From Actinomadura rupiterrae (GTDB lineage: Bacteria; Actinomycetota; Actinomycetes; Streptosporangiales; Streptosporangiaceae): 64,000 nucleotides of DNA. Position 1 is the stretch's first letter; each line of letters begins with the position of its first letter. Positions 25,375 through 33,143 of this stretch are shown here, one piece after another. The position numbers and the translations under genes were made by a program. Below the pieces are notes generated by a model. It worked only from the letters and a program-made list of their open reading frames with translations. It was not told the DNA's origin and made no database searches. Location of the stretch: the NCBI RefSeq assembly GCF_024172125.1, contig NZ_JAMZEA010000009.1, positions 372,001 to 436,000 on the forward strand, given 5' to 3'.

Positions 25375-26117
25375 CACATTCCTCCATCCACGTTGAGCGT
25401 GACGCCGGAGACGCAGCGCGCGCCGTCCCCGGCCAGGTAGAGCACGGCGTCGGCGACGTCGCGCGGTTCGGCGAGGCGGCCGAGCGCCGCCATGCCGCGG
25501 ATGCCCGCCAGCGCACGCGGCGGGAGGGACGGCGCGTCCGGGTCGTGCACCGGCCCGGGGGCGACGGTGTTGACGCGGATGCCGCGCGGTCCCAGCTCCT
25601 TGGCGAGGGACCGGGTCAGCCCGATCAGGGCGGCCTTGGCCGCGCCGTGGTGGGCGGCGGCGGGCCGGCCGCGCAGCGCCCCGGACGCGCCGACGTTCAC
25701 GATCGACGCGCCCTCGCCCAGCAGCCCGAGGACGGCCTGGACGACCAGGTAGCAGCCGGTGAGGTCGGTCCGCAGGACGCGGTCCCACTCGGCCCGTTCC
25801 AGCTGGGCGAGCGGGGCGCTGCCGTCCACGCCGACGTTGTTCACGACGACGTCCAGGCCGTCCAGCTCCTCGGCGCACGAGGCGGCGAGCCGCTCCAGCG
25901 CGGCCGGGTCGGTCACGTCGGCGCGCACGATCCGCGGCGGCTCGGCCGCGCCGGAGAACTCGGCGGCGAGCGCGCCCGCCGCCGCCTGGTCCCGGTGGTA
26001 GCAGGTGACCACCCGGGCGCCCTCGCGGACCAGGGCCCGCACGGTCGCCAGGCCGATCCCGCGCGTCCCGCCGGTGACCAGAACGCGTCTGTCCTTCAGG
26101 GTTCCACCGCTCGTCAC
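25374..26117 (-). CDS. SDR-family oxidoreductase with Tyr-to-His change
   Basis: 247-residue FabG-like SDR with an intact cofactor loop (TGGTRGIG), but the catalytic YxxxK reads HGAAK (codon CAC) in AAAHHGAAKAALIG, and NNAG reads NNVG. The upstream Ser is kept in the strand NVGASG. Without the Tyr, normal keto reduction is unlikely; it may be a binding partner for the active ketoreductase at 17863 or have a changed chemistry. GTG at 26117 has GGAGG at a good distance and gives the family start. It is the first gene of the operon that runs through SchA/CurD to accDA. Confidence 0.82.
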   Translation of the reverse strand: MTSGGTLKDRRVLVTGGTRGIGLATVRALVREGARVVTCYHRDQAAAGALAAEFSGAAEPPRIVRADVTDPAALERLAASCAEELDGLDVVVNNVGVDGSAPLAQLERAEWDRVLRTDLTGCYLVVQAVLGLLGEGASIVNVGASGALRGRPAAAHHGAAKAALIGLTRSLAKELGPRGIRVNTVAPGPVHDPDAPSLPPRALAGIRGMAALGRLAEPRDVADAVLYLAGDGARCVSGVTLNVDGGM

Positions 26118-26243
26118 ACGCCCACCTCCGCTGGGCCGGGGAAGCTGTCTCCTCATGGAGGGTCGGCCCGGGCGCTGGCGTCGCACTGGTGCCCGGGTGG
26201 AAGGCCGCACGCACCGCCGCCTCCGGCCTCGGGGCATGCCGAA

Positions 26244-26281
26244 GGCCCTGACCCGCGGCAGGGGAACCGCGGGTCAGGGCC
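26244..26281 (-). terminator. Terminator hairpin downstream of quinoprotein gene
   Basis: A perfect 15-bp stem (26244-26258 with 26267-26281) with an 8-nt loop lies 72 bp after the quinoprotein stop on the reverse strand and before the SDR gene. The remaining gap (26118-26353) presumably holds the SDR promoter; no boxes were recognised. Confidence 0.75.
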
Positions 26282-26353
26282 CGTTCGCCGGGGCCGCACG
26301 GGGGCGTTCGGTCCCGGCGCGCTCAGCGCTCCGGAAGGCGTCCGGTAGGTGTC

Positions 26354-28057
26354 TTAGAGGCCGAAGGCCAGCAGGACGTGGCCGGGGATGCCGTGGCTGA
26401 GCTGGTAACCGGACTCGACGAAGACCATGCCGTTGGACACCACGGCCCCGCCGTTGCCGGAGATGGAACCGCCGGGGCCGCTGCGGCCGTTGACGCCCTG
26501 GAACATGTGCACGGCGTCGTAGGTCCACAGGTTCTGGCCCGTGGCGGACGAGTAGATCCGCATCTTGCCGTCCTCGCCGCCCTCGTACACCAGGCCGGGC
26601 GAGGACGACACCGCCGACACCATGCCCCTGGAGCAGACGGGCGGGTCGTTCGGCGGGGTGATCCGGATCGGGTGCGCGGCGCCGCCGGTGGTGCAGGCGT
26701 CGTCCGGCATCGGCGTGCGCCAGTTGATCTCACCGGTGTCGGGGTTGAGCCCGAACAGCGTGCCCGGGTAGGCGCGCCAGGTGGCGATGTAGAGCTGGTG
26801 CCCGTCGTAGCTGGCGCCCCACTCGATGCCGCGCCACGGCTGGTTCACCGCGCCGACCGACAGCTGCGTCTCCCAGACGATCTGCCCGGTCCGCGCGTCG
26901 AGCACGTGGTAGATCCCCGACTTCTGGGTGAAGCCGACGACCGGGCGGCCGTGGATCTGGAACAGCAGGCCGCTGCCCACGTCGTAGTCGAGCGTGGTGC
27001 CGTCGCCGAGGCCGGGGCACGACCCGCCGGGCGGCAGCGGCGACAGGCACCGGACGGTCCAGGCGTCCGGATGGGTCATCTGGCGCGTCCACCGCTCCTT
27101 GCCGGTGTCGACGTCGAGCGCGATGGCCGAGTCGGACCGTCCGCCGGTGCCGCTGTAGTTGTTGCCGGCGCCGAAGTAGATCGTCCTGGACTTCGCGTCG
27201 ACCACGGGGGTGGACCAGACCGAGCCGCCCGAGGAGACGAACCTGGGTGTGCCGCCGGGCCACGTCCCGTCCTGCTGGGACGGGGGCATGGTCCGGTACG
27301 TCCAGTCGATCCTCCCGGTCCGGGCGTCGAGCGCGACCATCTTCCCGCTGAAGGTGCAGCACGGGTAGGAGTCGTCGCCCGCGACGCTGTACTCGTAGCT
27401 CGACACCCCGACGAAGATCCGGCCTTGGAAGAAGGTCGGCGAGCCGGTCACCATCGCGTGCGGATGGGTGTCGATCTTGGTCATCCAGAGGAACTTGCCC
27501 GTCTTCCGGTCCAGGGCGAACATGTGCGCGCGCCCGTCGCCGAAGTAGACGCGGTCGCCGACCACCGACGGCCCGTCCCGGACGGCGTTCTTCTGGAAGA
27601 TGTCGGCGTCGGGCGGCGGCACCTGCCCGGCGTACGGCCGCAGGTCGAAGGTCCACTTCGTGGCGCCGGTCTTCGGGTCCAGCGCGTAGAACTTCGAGTC
27701 GGGGCCGCCGACGTAGAGGCTGTCGCCGACCACGGCGGGCTGGCTCCAGACCATGCCCGTGTAGTTCTCGAAGACGTAGGACCACTTGAGCTTGAGGTTC
27801 TTGACGTTGGCGGGCGTGATCCGGTGCTCGTACGGGTTGTACCGGCCGCCCCTGCTCCCGAACTGCCACTGCGCCCAGTCGCCGGGCTTGGCCCCGGGCG
27901 GCATGGACGCGCGGTCGGTCAGGGACGCCGCGTCCACCGCTCCCGGCGCGAACCCCGCCGCGAGGGCGAGGACGAGCAGGGAGAGCGCCGCCACGACCGG
28001 TCTGAGCCGGGAGGAACGCGGCGGGCGGATCGGTGCGCGGAAAGCTGCGCGGTTCAT
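26354..28057 (-). CDS. Exported PQQ-type beta-propeller quinoprotein
   Basis: 567 residues. An N-terminal signal peptide (basic start, then VVAALSLLVLALAAG, cleavage near AVDAA) leads to an eight-bladed-type propeller with repeated WxxxxD/G blade ends such as LDPKTGATKWTF, LDRKTGKFLWMT and LNPDTGEINWR. A vicinal Cys pair (YPCCTFSG, near residue 225) is typical of PQQ-dependent alcohol dehydrogenases, and no heme c CxxCH motif is present. It is probably an extracellular dehydrogenase or oxidase-like tailoring enzyme, related to polyvinyl-alcohol-dehydrogenase-like proteins. ATG at 28057 follows AAAGGAGG. The 15-bp repeat motif lies 36-76 bp upstream. Confidence 0.82.
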   Translation of the reverse strand: MNRAAFRAPIRPPRSSRLRPVVAALSLLVLALAAGFAPGAVDAASLTDRASMPPGAKPGDWAQWQFGSRGGRYNPYEHRITPANVKNLKLKWSYVFENYTGMVWSQPAVVGDSLYVGGPDSKFYALDPKTGATKWTFDLRPYAGQVPPPDADIFQKNAVRDGPSVVGDRVYFGDGRAHMFALDRKTGKFLWMTKIDTHPHAMVTGSPTFFQGRIFVGVSSYEYSVAGDDSYPCCTFSGKMVALDARTGRIDWTYRTMPPSQQDGTWPGGTPRFVSSGGSVWSTPVVDAKSRTIYFGAGNNYSGTGGRSDSAIALDVDTGKERWTRQMTHPDAWTVRCLSPLPPGGSCPGLGDGTTLDYDVGSGLLFQIHGRPVVGFTQKSGIYHVLDARTGQIVWETQLSVGAVNQPWRGIEWGASYDGHQLYIATWRAYPGTLFGLNPDTGEINWRTPMPDDACTTGGAAHPIRITPPNDPPVCSRGMVSAVSSSPGLVYEGGEDGKMRIYSSATGQNLWTYDAVHMFQGVNGRSGPGGSISGNGGAVVSNGMVFVESGYQLSHGIPGHVLLAFGL

Positions 28058-28092
28058 CTGTCCGGCGCACCTCCTTTCCAAATAGTTTGCCA

Positions 28093-28134
28093 GCCTACAT
28101 GTACTACGCCTACATATAGCCTGTCTATATATAG
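28093..28134. promoter_or_regulatory. Triple 15-bp-period AT-rich operator-like repeat
   Basis: Three direct repeats start exactly 15 bp apart: GCCTACATGTA (28093), GCCTACATATA (28108) and GTCTATATATA (28123). The stretch is strikingly AT-rich against the surroundings. It lies just upstream of the quinoprotein start (28057, reverse strand). The core resembles sites at 12684 and 29181. TACA/TGTA-type cores are also known for BlaI/MecI/CopY repressors, so the regulator is not certain. The rest of the gap to 28319 holds only a direct repeat (28272-28327). Confidence 0.65.
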
Positions 28135-28271
28135 ATCGCTGGAGGATCCCTGGAGCACCGTGCTGACCTGCGAAAACACGAACGACCTGCGGCTCGCGCG
28201 AGGGCGCGGACGGCGGACCGTCAGGAACGGGCGCGAGGCTGGCCAGTGAAGGTCATCAGATGCGGGAACAA

Positions 28272-28327
28272 GCGCGGACGGCGCTCGTCAGCAGGTCGGC
28301 GCGGCGCGGACGGCGCTCGTCAGCAGG
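28272..28327. repeat. Direct repeat, 24 bp, two copies 32 bp apart
   Basis: A 24-mer beginning GCGCGGACGGCGCTCGTCAG occurs at 28272-28295 and again at 28304-28327. The second copy covers the last codons and stop of the membrane-protein gene. It looks like a short tandem duplication; no function is evident. Confidence 0.7.
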
Positions 28328-29063
28328 CGGGTTCGGCGACCGGACGGGTCATCGACACGCGCAGGCAGAACACGGCCGACCCCATCACGTACAGCGTGGG
28401 GACGACCCAGATGACCAGCTCCTTGAGCATGCCCATCGGCGCCGACAGCTCGTGCGCGAGCATGCCCGGGACGAGCGCCACCAGCAGCACCGCCAGGGTG
28501 CTCTTGACGACCAGCGCGACCACGGCGAACAGCGCGCCGATGCCGACCACGCGCGGCCGGACCCGGGCGAGCCGCCCGCCCCAGCCGAAGAACAGCACGC
28601 CGAGCAGCGCCACCGCCAGCGTGGAGTACTGGAACCAGTCCAGGCTCTGGGCGAGCAGGTGGTAGCCCTCGCCGAGCCGGACGCCGGGGCCGACCGCGTC
28701 CGGGTCGTGCTGCCAGGCGAACTGGCCGACGAACGCCTGGAGCGCGATCAGCAGGCAGACCATCCAGCCGGTGCGGCGGCCCTGCGCGAAGCTCAGCTCT
28801 ATCTGGAGGTCGGGGGCCAGCTCGCTGACGTCGCCGAACTCCTCGACGGCCAGCTCCTCGGCCTCGTCCCGGTCCAGGCCCTCCTCCTCGGCGTAGCCGC
28901 CGGCCGCGTCCTCCAGGCCGTCGCGAAGCTCCTGGACGATGTCCGCGCGGACCCTGGACGGGCCGCGCAGGGAGCGCTCCATCCGGGCGACGTAGCGATC
29001 GATCGGGGAGGTGCCCTCCGCTCCCGGCCCGGTCCCGGCCGGCCGAGCCACCGATCGCATCAT
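28320..29063 (-). CDS. Membrane protein with permease-prefix-like N-terminus
   Basis: 247 residues. The first 90 are a soluble helical segment (YVARMERSLRGPSRVRADIV...GLDRDEAEELAVEEFGDV) resembling the 'permease prefix' or HAAS-type domain that goes with PadR regulation. Four to five hydrophobic segments follow (about 98-115, 145-165, 170-195, 205-240). No transport motif is seen. ATG at 29063 (or 29060) follows GGAGG. It lies between the quinoprotein and multicopper oxidase promoters. HAAS-type proteins often pair with PadR regulators, but the PadR here is 22 kb away. Function unknown. Confidence 0.7.
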   Translation of the reverse strand: MMRSVARPAGTGPGAEGTSPIDRYVARMERSLRGPSRVRADIVQELRDGLEDAAGGYAEEEGLDRDEAEELAVEEFGDVSELAPDLQIELSFAQGRRTGWMVCLLIALQAFVGQFAWQHDPDAVGPGVRLGEGYHLLAQSLDWFQYSTLAVALLGVLFFGWGGRLARVRPRVVGIGALFAVVALVVKSTLAVLLVALVPGMLAHELSAPMGMLKELVIWVVPTLYVMGSAVFCLRVSMTRPVAEPAC

Positions 29064-29180
29064 CAACCTCCGCCGCCGGGCACAGCGCCGTCCCGGCATC
29101 GAGTCGCCACCCCGTGGATCATTCTCGCCCAACACGGGCGGCCGCACCACCGGAGTCCACGACTGCGATGGATAGCTCAT

Positions 29181-29204
29181 CTACATATAGCCAGCCTATA
29201 GTCG
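29181..29204. promoter_or_regulatory. 15-bp-period operator-like repeat upstream of multicopper oxidase
   Basis: CTACATATA (29181-29189) is followed 15 bp later by the partial copy CTATAGTCG (29196-29204). The site ends 33 bp before the multicopper oxidase ATG at 29238, so it overlaps the likely promoter. It shares core and period with the sites at 12684 and 28093. Confidence 0.55.
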
Positions 29205-29237
29205 GGATGGACGGCCACCGCACGACAGGGAGCAGCC

Positions 29238-30776
29238 ATGCCGACCTCGCGCCGAACGTTCCTGCTCGCCACCGGGGCCGGTCTCGCCGGCGTCGTGGCC
29301 CTGAGATCCTGCGGCGGCACCGATCAGATCGGAGGTGGCGGCGACCACGGCGACAGGGGCGGCGGCGAGGCCGACACGGGAGGACGGGTGCTGCCCAGCA
29401 AGGTGAAGGTCGAGCCGTTCAAGGTGCCGCTGCCCGTGCCGCCGGTGCTGCGCCCCGACCGGTCGGACGCGTCGTCCGACCACTACACGCTCGTCCAGCA
29501 CACGGCGAAGGCGCAGATCGTCCCCGGTCACAGCACGGAGATCTGGGGCTTCAACGGCACCTTCCCCGGTCCGACGATCGAGAGCCGCAGCGGGCGGCGG
29601 GCCGTCGTCCACCTGCGCAACGAGCTGCCACGGCCGACGGCGACGCACCTGCACGGCGGCATCACACCCGCCGACAGCGACGGCTACCCCCTCGACGTCG
29701 TCCGGCCGGGCGCCGGACGCGACTACACCTACCCGCTCGACCAGCGCGCGGCCACGCTCTGGTACCACGACCACCGGATGGACTTCACCGGACCGCAGGT
29801 CTACATGGGCCTCGCCGGGTTCCACATCGTCCGGGACGACGAGGACGACGCGCTCCCGCTCCCCGACGGCGACCGCGAGATCCCGCTGATGCTGGCCGAC
29901 CGGTCGTTCGGCGCGGACGGCTCGCTGCACTACCCGTCGCTCGACCCGTCCTTGCGGGGGCGGCCGGGCGTCCTGTCCGACTACGCGGACGGCGTGCTCG
30001 GCGACACGATCCTGGTCAACGGGGCGCCGTGGCCGTTCCTGGAGGTCGCGGCCGTCCGGTACCGGTTCCGGCTGCTGAACGCGTCCAACGCGCGGGTCTA
30101 CCGGTTGAGGCTGTCGCCGGCTCCGGCGGGCGGCGGCGGGTTCGTGCAGGTGGGCGGCGACGGCGGGTTCCTCGCCGCGCCCGTCCGGCACGACACCCTC
30201 GCGGTCGCGCCCGGCGAGCGGTTCGACGTGGTCATCGACTTCTCGAAGTACCGCGTCGGCACCGAGGTCACGCTCGCCAACGCGGCCGGGTCGGGCGGGA
30301 CGTCCCGGGTCATGCGGTTCCGGGTCGTCCGGGGCGGACGCGACGACAGCTCGGTCCCCGCGCGGCTCTCGGACGTCGAGCAGCTGTCCGCCGGCCAGGC
30401 CGTGGCGCACCGGCAGTTCACGTTCAAGCGCGGCAAGGTGCACGGCGGGCACGGCTTCACCATCAACGACAAGGCGTTCTCCCCCGACACCGTCCTCGCG
30501 CGGCCCAAGCTCGGCACGGTCGAGCTGTGGGAGTTCCGCGCCAGCGCGACCACGCATCCGGTGCACATCCACCTCGGCCACTTCCAGGTGCTGGCGCGCA
30601 AGGGCGGCAAGCCCGGGCCGTACGACTCCGGCTGGAAGGACACGCTCGACCTGGACCAGGGCGAGCGCGCCCGCGTCCTCGTCCGCTTCACCGGACATCG
30701 CGGACGCTACGTCCTGCACTGCCACAACCTCGAACACGAGGACATGGCGATGATGGGCAACTTCGAAGTCGTCTGA
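29238..30776 (+). CDS. Exported multicopper oxidase (Tat signal)
   Basis: 512-residue three-cupredoxin laccase-type oxidase. A twin-arginine signal (TSRRTFLLATGAGL) is followed by all copper-ligand motifs: HLHGG (about 137), WYHDH (about 175), HPVHIHLGH (about 440) and HCHNLEHEDMAMM (about 494, with the type 1 Cys and an axial Met). It should oxidise phenols with O2 outside the membrane, for example by phenol coupling or quinone formation of the polyketide, like CotA or phenoxazinone-synthase-type enzymes. A paralogue is at 37906. The 15-bp-repeat motif overlaps its promoter. Confidence 0.92.
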   Translation: MPTSRRTFLLATGAGLAGVVALRSCGGTDQIGGGGDHGDRGGGEADTGGRVLPSKVKVEPFKVPLPVPPVLRPDRSDASSDHYTLVQHTAKAQIVPGHSTEIWGFNGTFPGPTIESRSGRRAVVHLRNELPRPTATHLHGGITPADSDGYPLDVVRPGAGRDYTYPLDQRAATLWYHDHRMDFTGPQVYMGLAGFHIVRDDEDDALPLPDGDREIPLMLADRSFGADGSLHYPSLDPSLRGRPGVLSDYADGVLGDTILVNGAPWPFLEVAAVRYRFRLLNASNARVYRLRLSPAPAGGGGFVQVGGDGGFLAAPVRHDTLAVAPGERFDVVIDFSKYRVGTEVTLANAAGSGGTSRVMRFRVVRGGRDDSSVPARLSDVEQLSAGQAVAHRQFTFKRGKVHGGHGFTINDKAFSPDTVLARPKLGTVELWEFRASATTHPVHIHLGHFQVLARKGGKPGPYDSGWKDTLDLDQGERARVLVRFTGHRGRYVLHCHNLEHEDMAMMGNFEVV

Positions 30777-30889
30777 CCGGTCGGTCAGGGAACGAGCCAG
30801 GCGCGAGCAAGGTGTCCACTACCGGGGCGCGAGCGGCGCCGCCCACCCTCGATGCGAGCAACGAACCACGCTGAGAGGAGGGGCCGCCC

Positions 30890-32383
30890 ATGAGCCGATC
30901 CACCACACCGGTCCGGGTCGTCCTGCTCTGCCGAGCGCCGACCCGCAACGGACCCGGCCCGCTGACCGAGCTCTGCGGGCGCCCCATGATCCGGCACGTG
31001 CTCGCCGCCGCGGCGCCCGCGGGCGCCGGCGAGATCCTGCTGGTCGGCGCGGACCGCGAGGTCGCCGCCGAGCTCGGGGACGGCGCGCCCGGCGAGGCGC
31101 CGGTGCGGCCGGTGCGCGACCTGGCGGAGCTGCGGGCGGCGCTGGCCGGCACCGCGACCACCGTGATCATCCCGTCCGACACCCCGATGCTGACCGCCGC
31201 GAGCGTCACCCGGCTGACCGGGCTGCTGCACCAGGGCGGCTACGCCGCGGTGCGGCTCGGCCCCGCCTGGGCGTTCCGCAGCGGCGACCTGGTGCGGGCG
31301 CTCGCCGAGCCGTCCGGCGCGTCCGGGCCGTCCGGCGTGCCGGACCCGTCCGCGGACGAGGCGGACGGCACGGCACCCGGCGGCGACCTCGCGACGGGCG
31401 AGCCGCTCGTCCGGGCGATGCACGCGCTGGACTCCTCGGGGGCGCACGTCGCCACCGTGGAGGCCGACGCCCGCGAGGCCGTCCGGGTCGTCGACCAGGC
31501 GGGCCTCGCCACCGCGCGGCGCCTCACCCGCGACCGGATCGTCCGGTCCTGGATGGCCGCCGGCGTGACCGTCCTGGACCCGGAGACCACCTGGATCGAC
31601 ACCGACGTGGTCCTCGCGCCCGGCGCGACCGTCCTGCGCAACACCGAGCTGCGCGGCGGCACCGTCGTCGGCGCGGACACCGTCATCGGCCCGGACTGCA
31701 CGCTCGTCGACACCGTCGTCGGCGCGGGCACCCGCGTCCGCTGCTCCACGCTGGAGTCGGTCGAGCTGGGCGAGCGCAACGACGTCGGCCCCTACGCCTA
31801 CCTGCGCGGGAACACCCGTTCCGGCCGGGACGTGGTGATGGGGTCGTTCACGCACATCAAGGCCACCACGATCGGCGACGACTCGAAGGTCCCGCATTTC
31901 GCCTACCTCGGCGACGGCGAGATCGGCAAGCGCACGAACCTGTCCGGGTTCACCGGGTTCGTCAACTTCGACGGGCTTCGCCGGCACCGCACGGTCGTCG
32001 GCGACGACGTGATGATCGGCGCGGGCTGCGCGCTGGTCGCGCCGGTGACCGTCGCGGGCGGCGCGTACACCGCGGCGGGCTCGCTGATCACCAAGGACGT
32101 CCCGCCCGGCGCGCTCGCCATCACCCGCGTCCGGCAGGAGAACATCGACGGCTGGGTCGAGTCCGTCATGCCCGGCACCCCCGCCGCCCGCACCGCCGAA
32201 GCCCTGCAACACCAGGCCAACGGCAACGGCAACGCCAACGGTTCGTCCAACGGCAACGGTTCGTCCAACGGCAACGGTTCGTCCAACGGCGCGGCCAACG
32301 GGTCGTCCAACGGCAACGGGTCGGCGAACGGGCGCGCGAACGGGGCCGCGCGGGGCGAGCCGGTCGGGGAGGGCGTCCGGTGA
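30890..32383 (+). CDS. GlmU-like protein with degenerate uridylyltransferase domain
   Basis: 497 residues arranged like GlmU: an N-terminal nucleotidyltransferase-like domain (1-230) and a left-handed beta-helix acyltransferase domain (about 235-425). The NTP-binding signature GxGTRM is lost (LLCRAPTRNGPGPL), so UTP transfer is doubtful. The acetyltransferase half keeps NDVGPYAYLR, the His in VPHFAYLGD and NFDG. The C-terminal 60 residues are an Asn/Gly/Ser repeat tail encoded by 18-bp repeats. The PIG-L deacetylase gene overlaps its end and a glycosyltransferase follows, so it probably works on an N-acetyl-hexosamine for product glycosylation. The exact role is uncertain. Confidence 0.78.
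   Translation: MSRSTTPVRVVLLCRAPTRNGPGPLTELCGRPMIRHVLAAAAPAGAGEILLVGADREVAAELGDGAPGEAPVRPVRDLAELRAALAGTATTVIIPSDTPMLTAASVTRLTGLLHQGGYAAVRLGPAWAFRSGDLVRALAEPSGASGPSGVPDPSADEADGTAPGGDLATGEPLVRAMHALDSSGAHVATVEADAREAVRVVDQAGLATARRLTRDRIVRSWMAAGVTVLDPETTWIDTDVVLAPGATVLRNTELRGGTVVGADTVIGPDCTLVDTVVGAGTRVRCSTLESVELGERNDVGPYAYLRGNTRSGRDVVMGSFTHIKATTIGDDSKVPHFAYLGDGEIGKRTNLSGFTGFVNFDGLRRHRTVVGDDVMIGAGCALVAPVTVAGGAYTAAGSLITKDVPPGALAITRVRQENIDGWVESVMPGTPAARTAEALQHQANGNGNANGSSNGNGSSNGNGSSNGAANGSSNGNGSANGRANGAARGEPVGEGVR
32219..32345 (+). repeat. 18-bp coding repeats for an Asn-Gly-Ser tail
   Basis: The 18-mer CCAACGGCAACGGTTCGT recurs in phase (32247 and 32265, partly 32283 and later), with flanking shorter AACGGC units. 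It encodes the NGNGSS-type tail of the GlmU-like protein. The repeats stay in frame, so they change tail length only. Confidence 0.8.
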
Positions 32384-33087
32384 GCCGCGCGGACGGGCTG
32401 GACGCGCGCCGGGTGCTGGCGGTCTTCGCGCACCCGGACGACGCGGAGCTGGCCTGCGGCGGGACGCTCGCGGCGTTCCGGCACGCGGGCTACGACGTGC
32501 ACATCGTGGCGCTGACCGACGGGTTCAACAGCTCGGTCGCGCGGCCGCAGGACCGGGTCCGGGAGGCGGCCGCGTCGGCGGCGATCATCGGCGCGACGAT
32601 CACCATCGAGAGCCTGCCGGACGGCGACGTCCGGGTGGCCCGGGAGACCTACGCCAAGATCGAGAGCCATCTGCGCCGGGTCGCGCCGACCGTGGTGATG
32701 ACCCACTACACCAGCCCGCAGCTCCAGGACGACCACCAGGACCACCAGGCCACCGGCCTGGTCGCCACGACGCTCGCCAAGCGCGTCCCGTCGCCCCGGC
32801 TGATCCTGCAGGGCGAGCCGCCGGTGCTGAACTCCGGGTTCATCCCGAACCTGTACGTGAACGTCACCGACTTCATGGACAAGAAGCTCGCGGCGATCGC
32901 GCAGTACCAGTCCGAGGCGTCCAAGCCGTACATGCGCGAGGAGGCGCTGCTCGCGCGCGCCCGCTGGTGGGCCCGGCAGGCCCGCGTGCACGAGCAGGGC
33001 GAGGACGAGTTCTGCGAGGCGTTCCAGCTCGTCAAGTGCCGCTCGATCAACCCGCACCAGCTCATCGACATCCGCATCGACACCTGA
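32380..33087 (+). CDS. PIG-L family N-deacetylase
   Basis: 235-residue zinc-dependent deacetylase of the LmbE/MshB family. The metal-binding motif AHPDDAE is at about residue 18, and the third ligand region reads DDHQDHQAT. Family members remove acetyl groups from GlcNAc-type sugars (MshB, BtrD, teicoplanin deacetylase). It likely makes a free amino sugar, either before or after transfer to the aglycone. The GTG start overlaps the GlmU-like stop (GTGA). Confidence 0.9.
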   Translation: MSRADGLDARRVLAVFAHPDDAELACGGTLAAFRHAGYDVHIVALTDGFNSSVARPQDRVREAAASAAIIGATITIESLPDGDVRVARETYAKIESHLRRVAPTVVMTHYTSPQLQDDHQDHQATGLVATTLAKRVPSPRLILQGEPPVLNSGFIPNLYVNVTDFMDKKLAAIAQYQSEASKPYMREEALLARARWWARQARVHEQGEDEFCEAFQLVKCRSINPHQLIDIRIDT

Positions 33088-33098
33088 CCCATAGAACC

Positions 33099-33122
33099 CG
33101 CGACCACGGAGCCGTGGTCGCG
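33099..33122. terminator. Possible terminator or attenuator hairpin
   Basis: An 11-bp perfect stem (33099-33109 with 33112-33122) with a 2-nt loop begins 11 bp after the deacetylase stop and ends 21 bp before the next gene. It may be a terminator or a stabiliser between operon parts. Confidence 0.5.
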
Positions 33123-33143
33123 TACCGAGGGGAGTGCCTTCGC

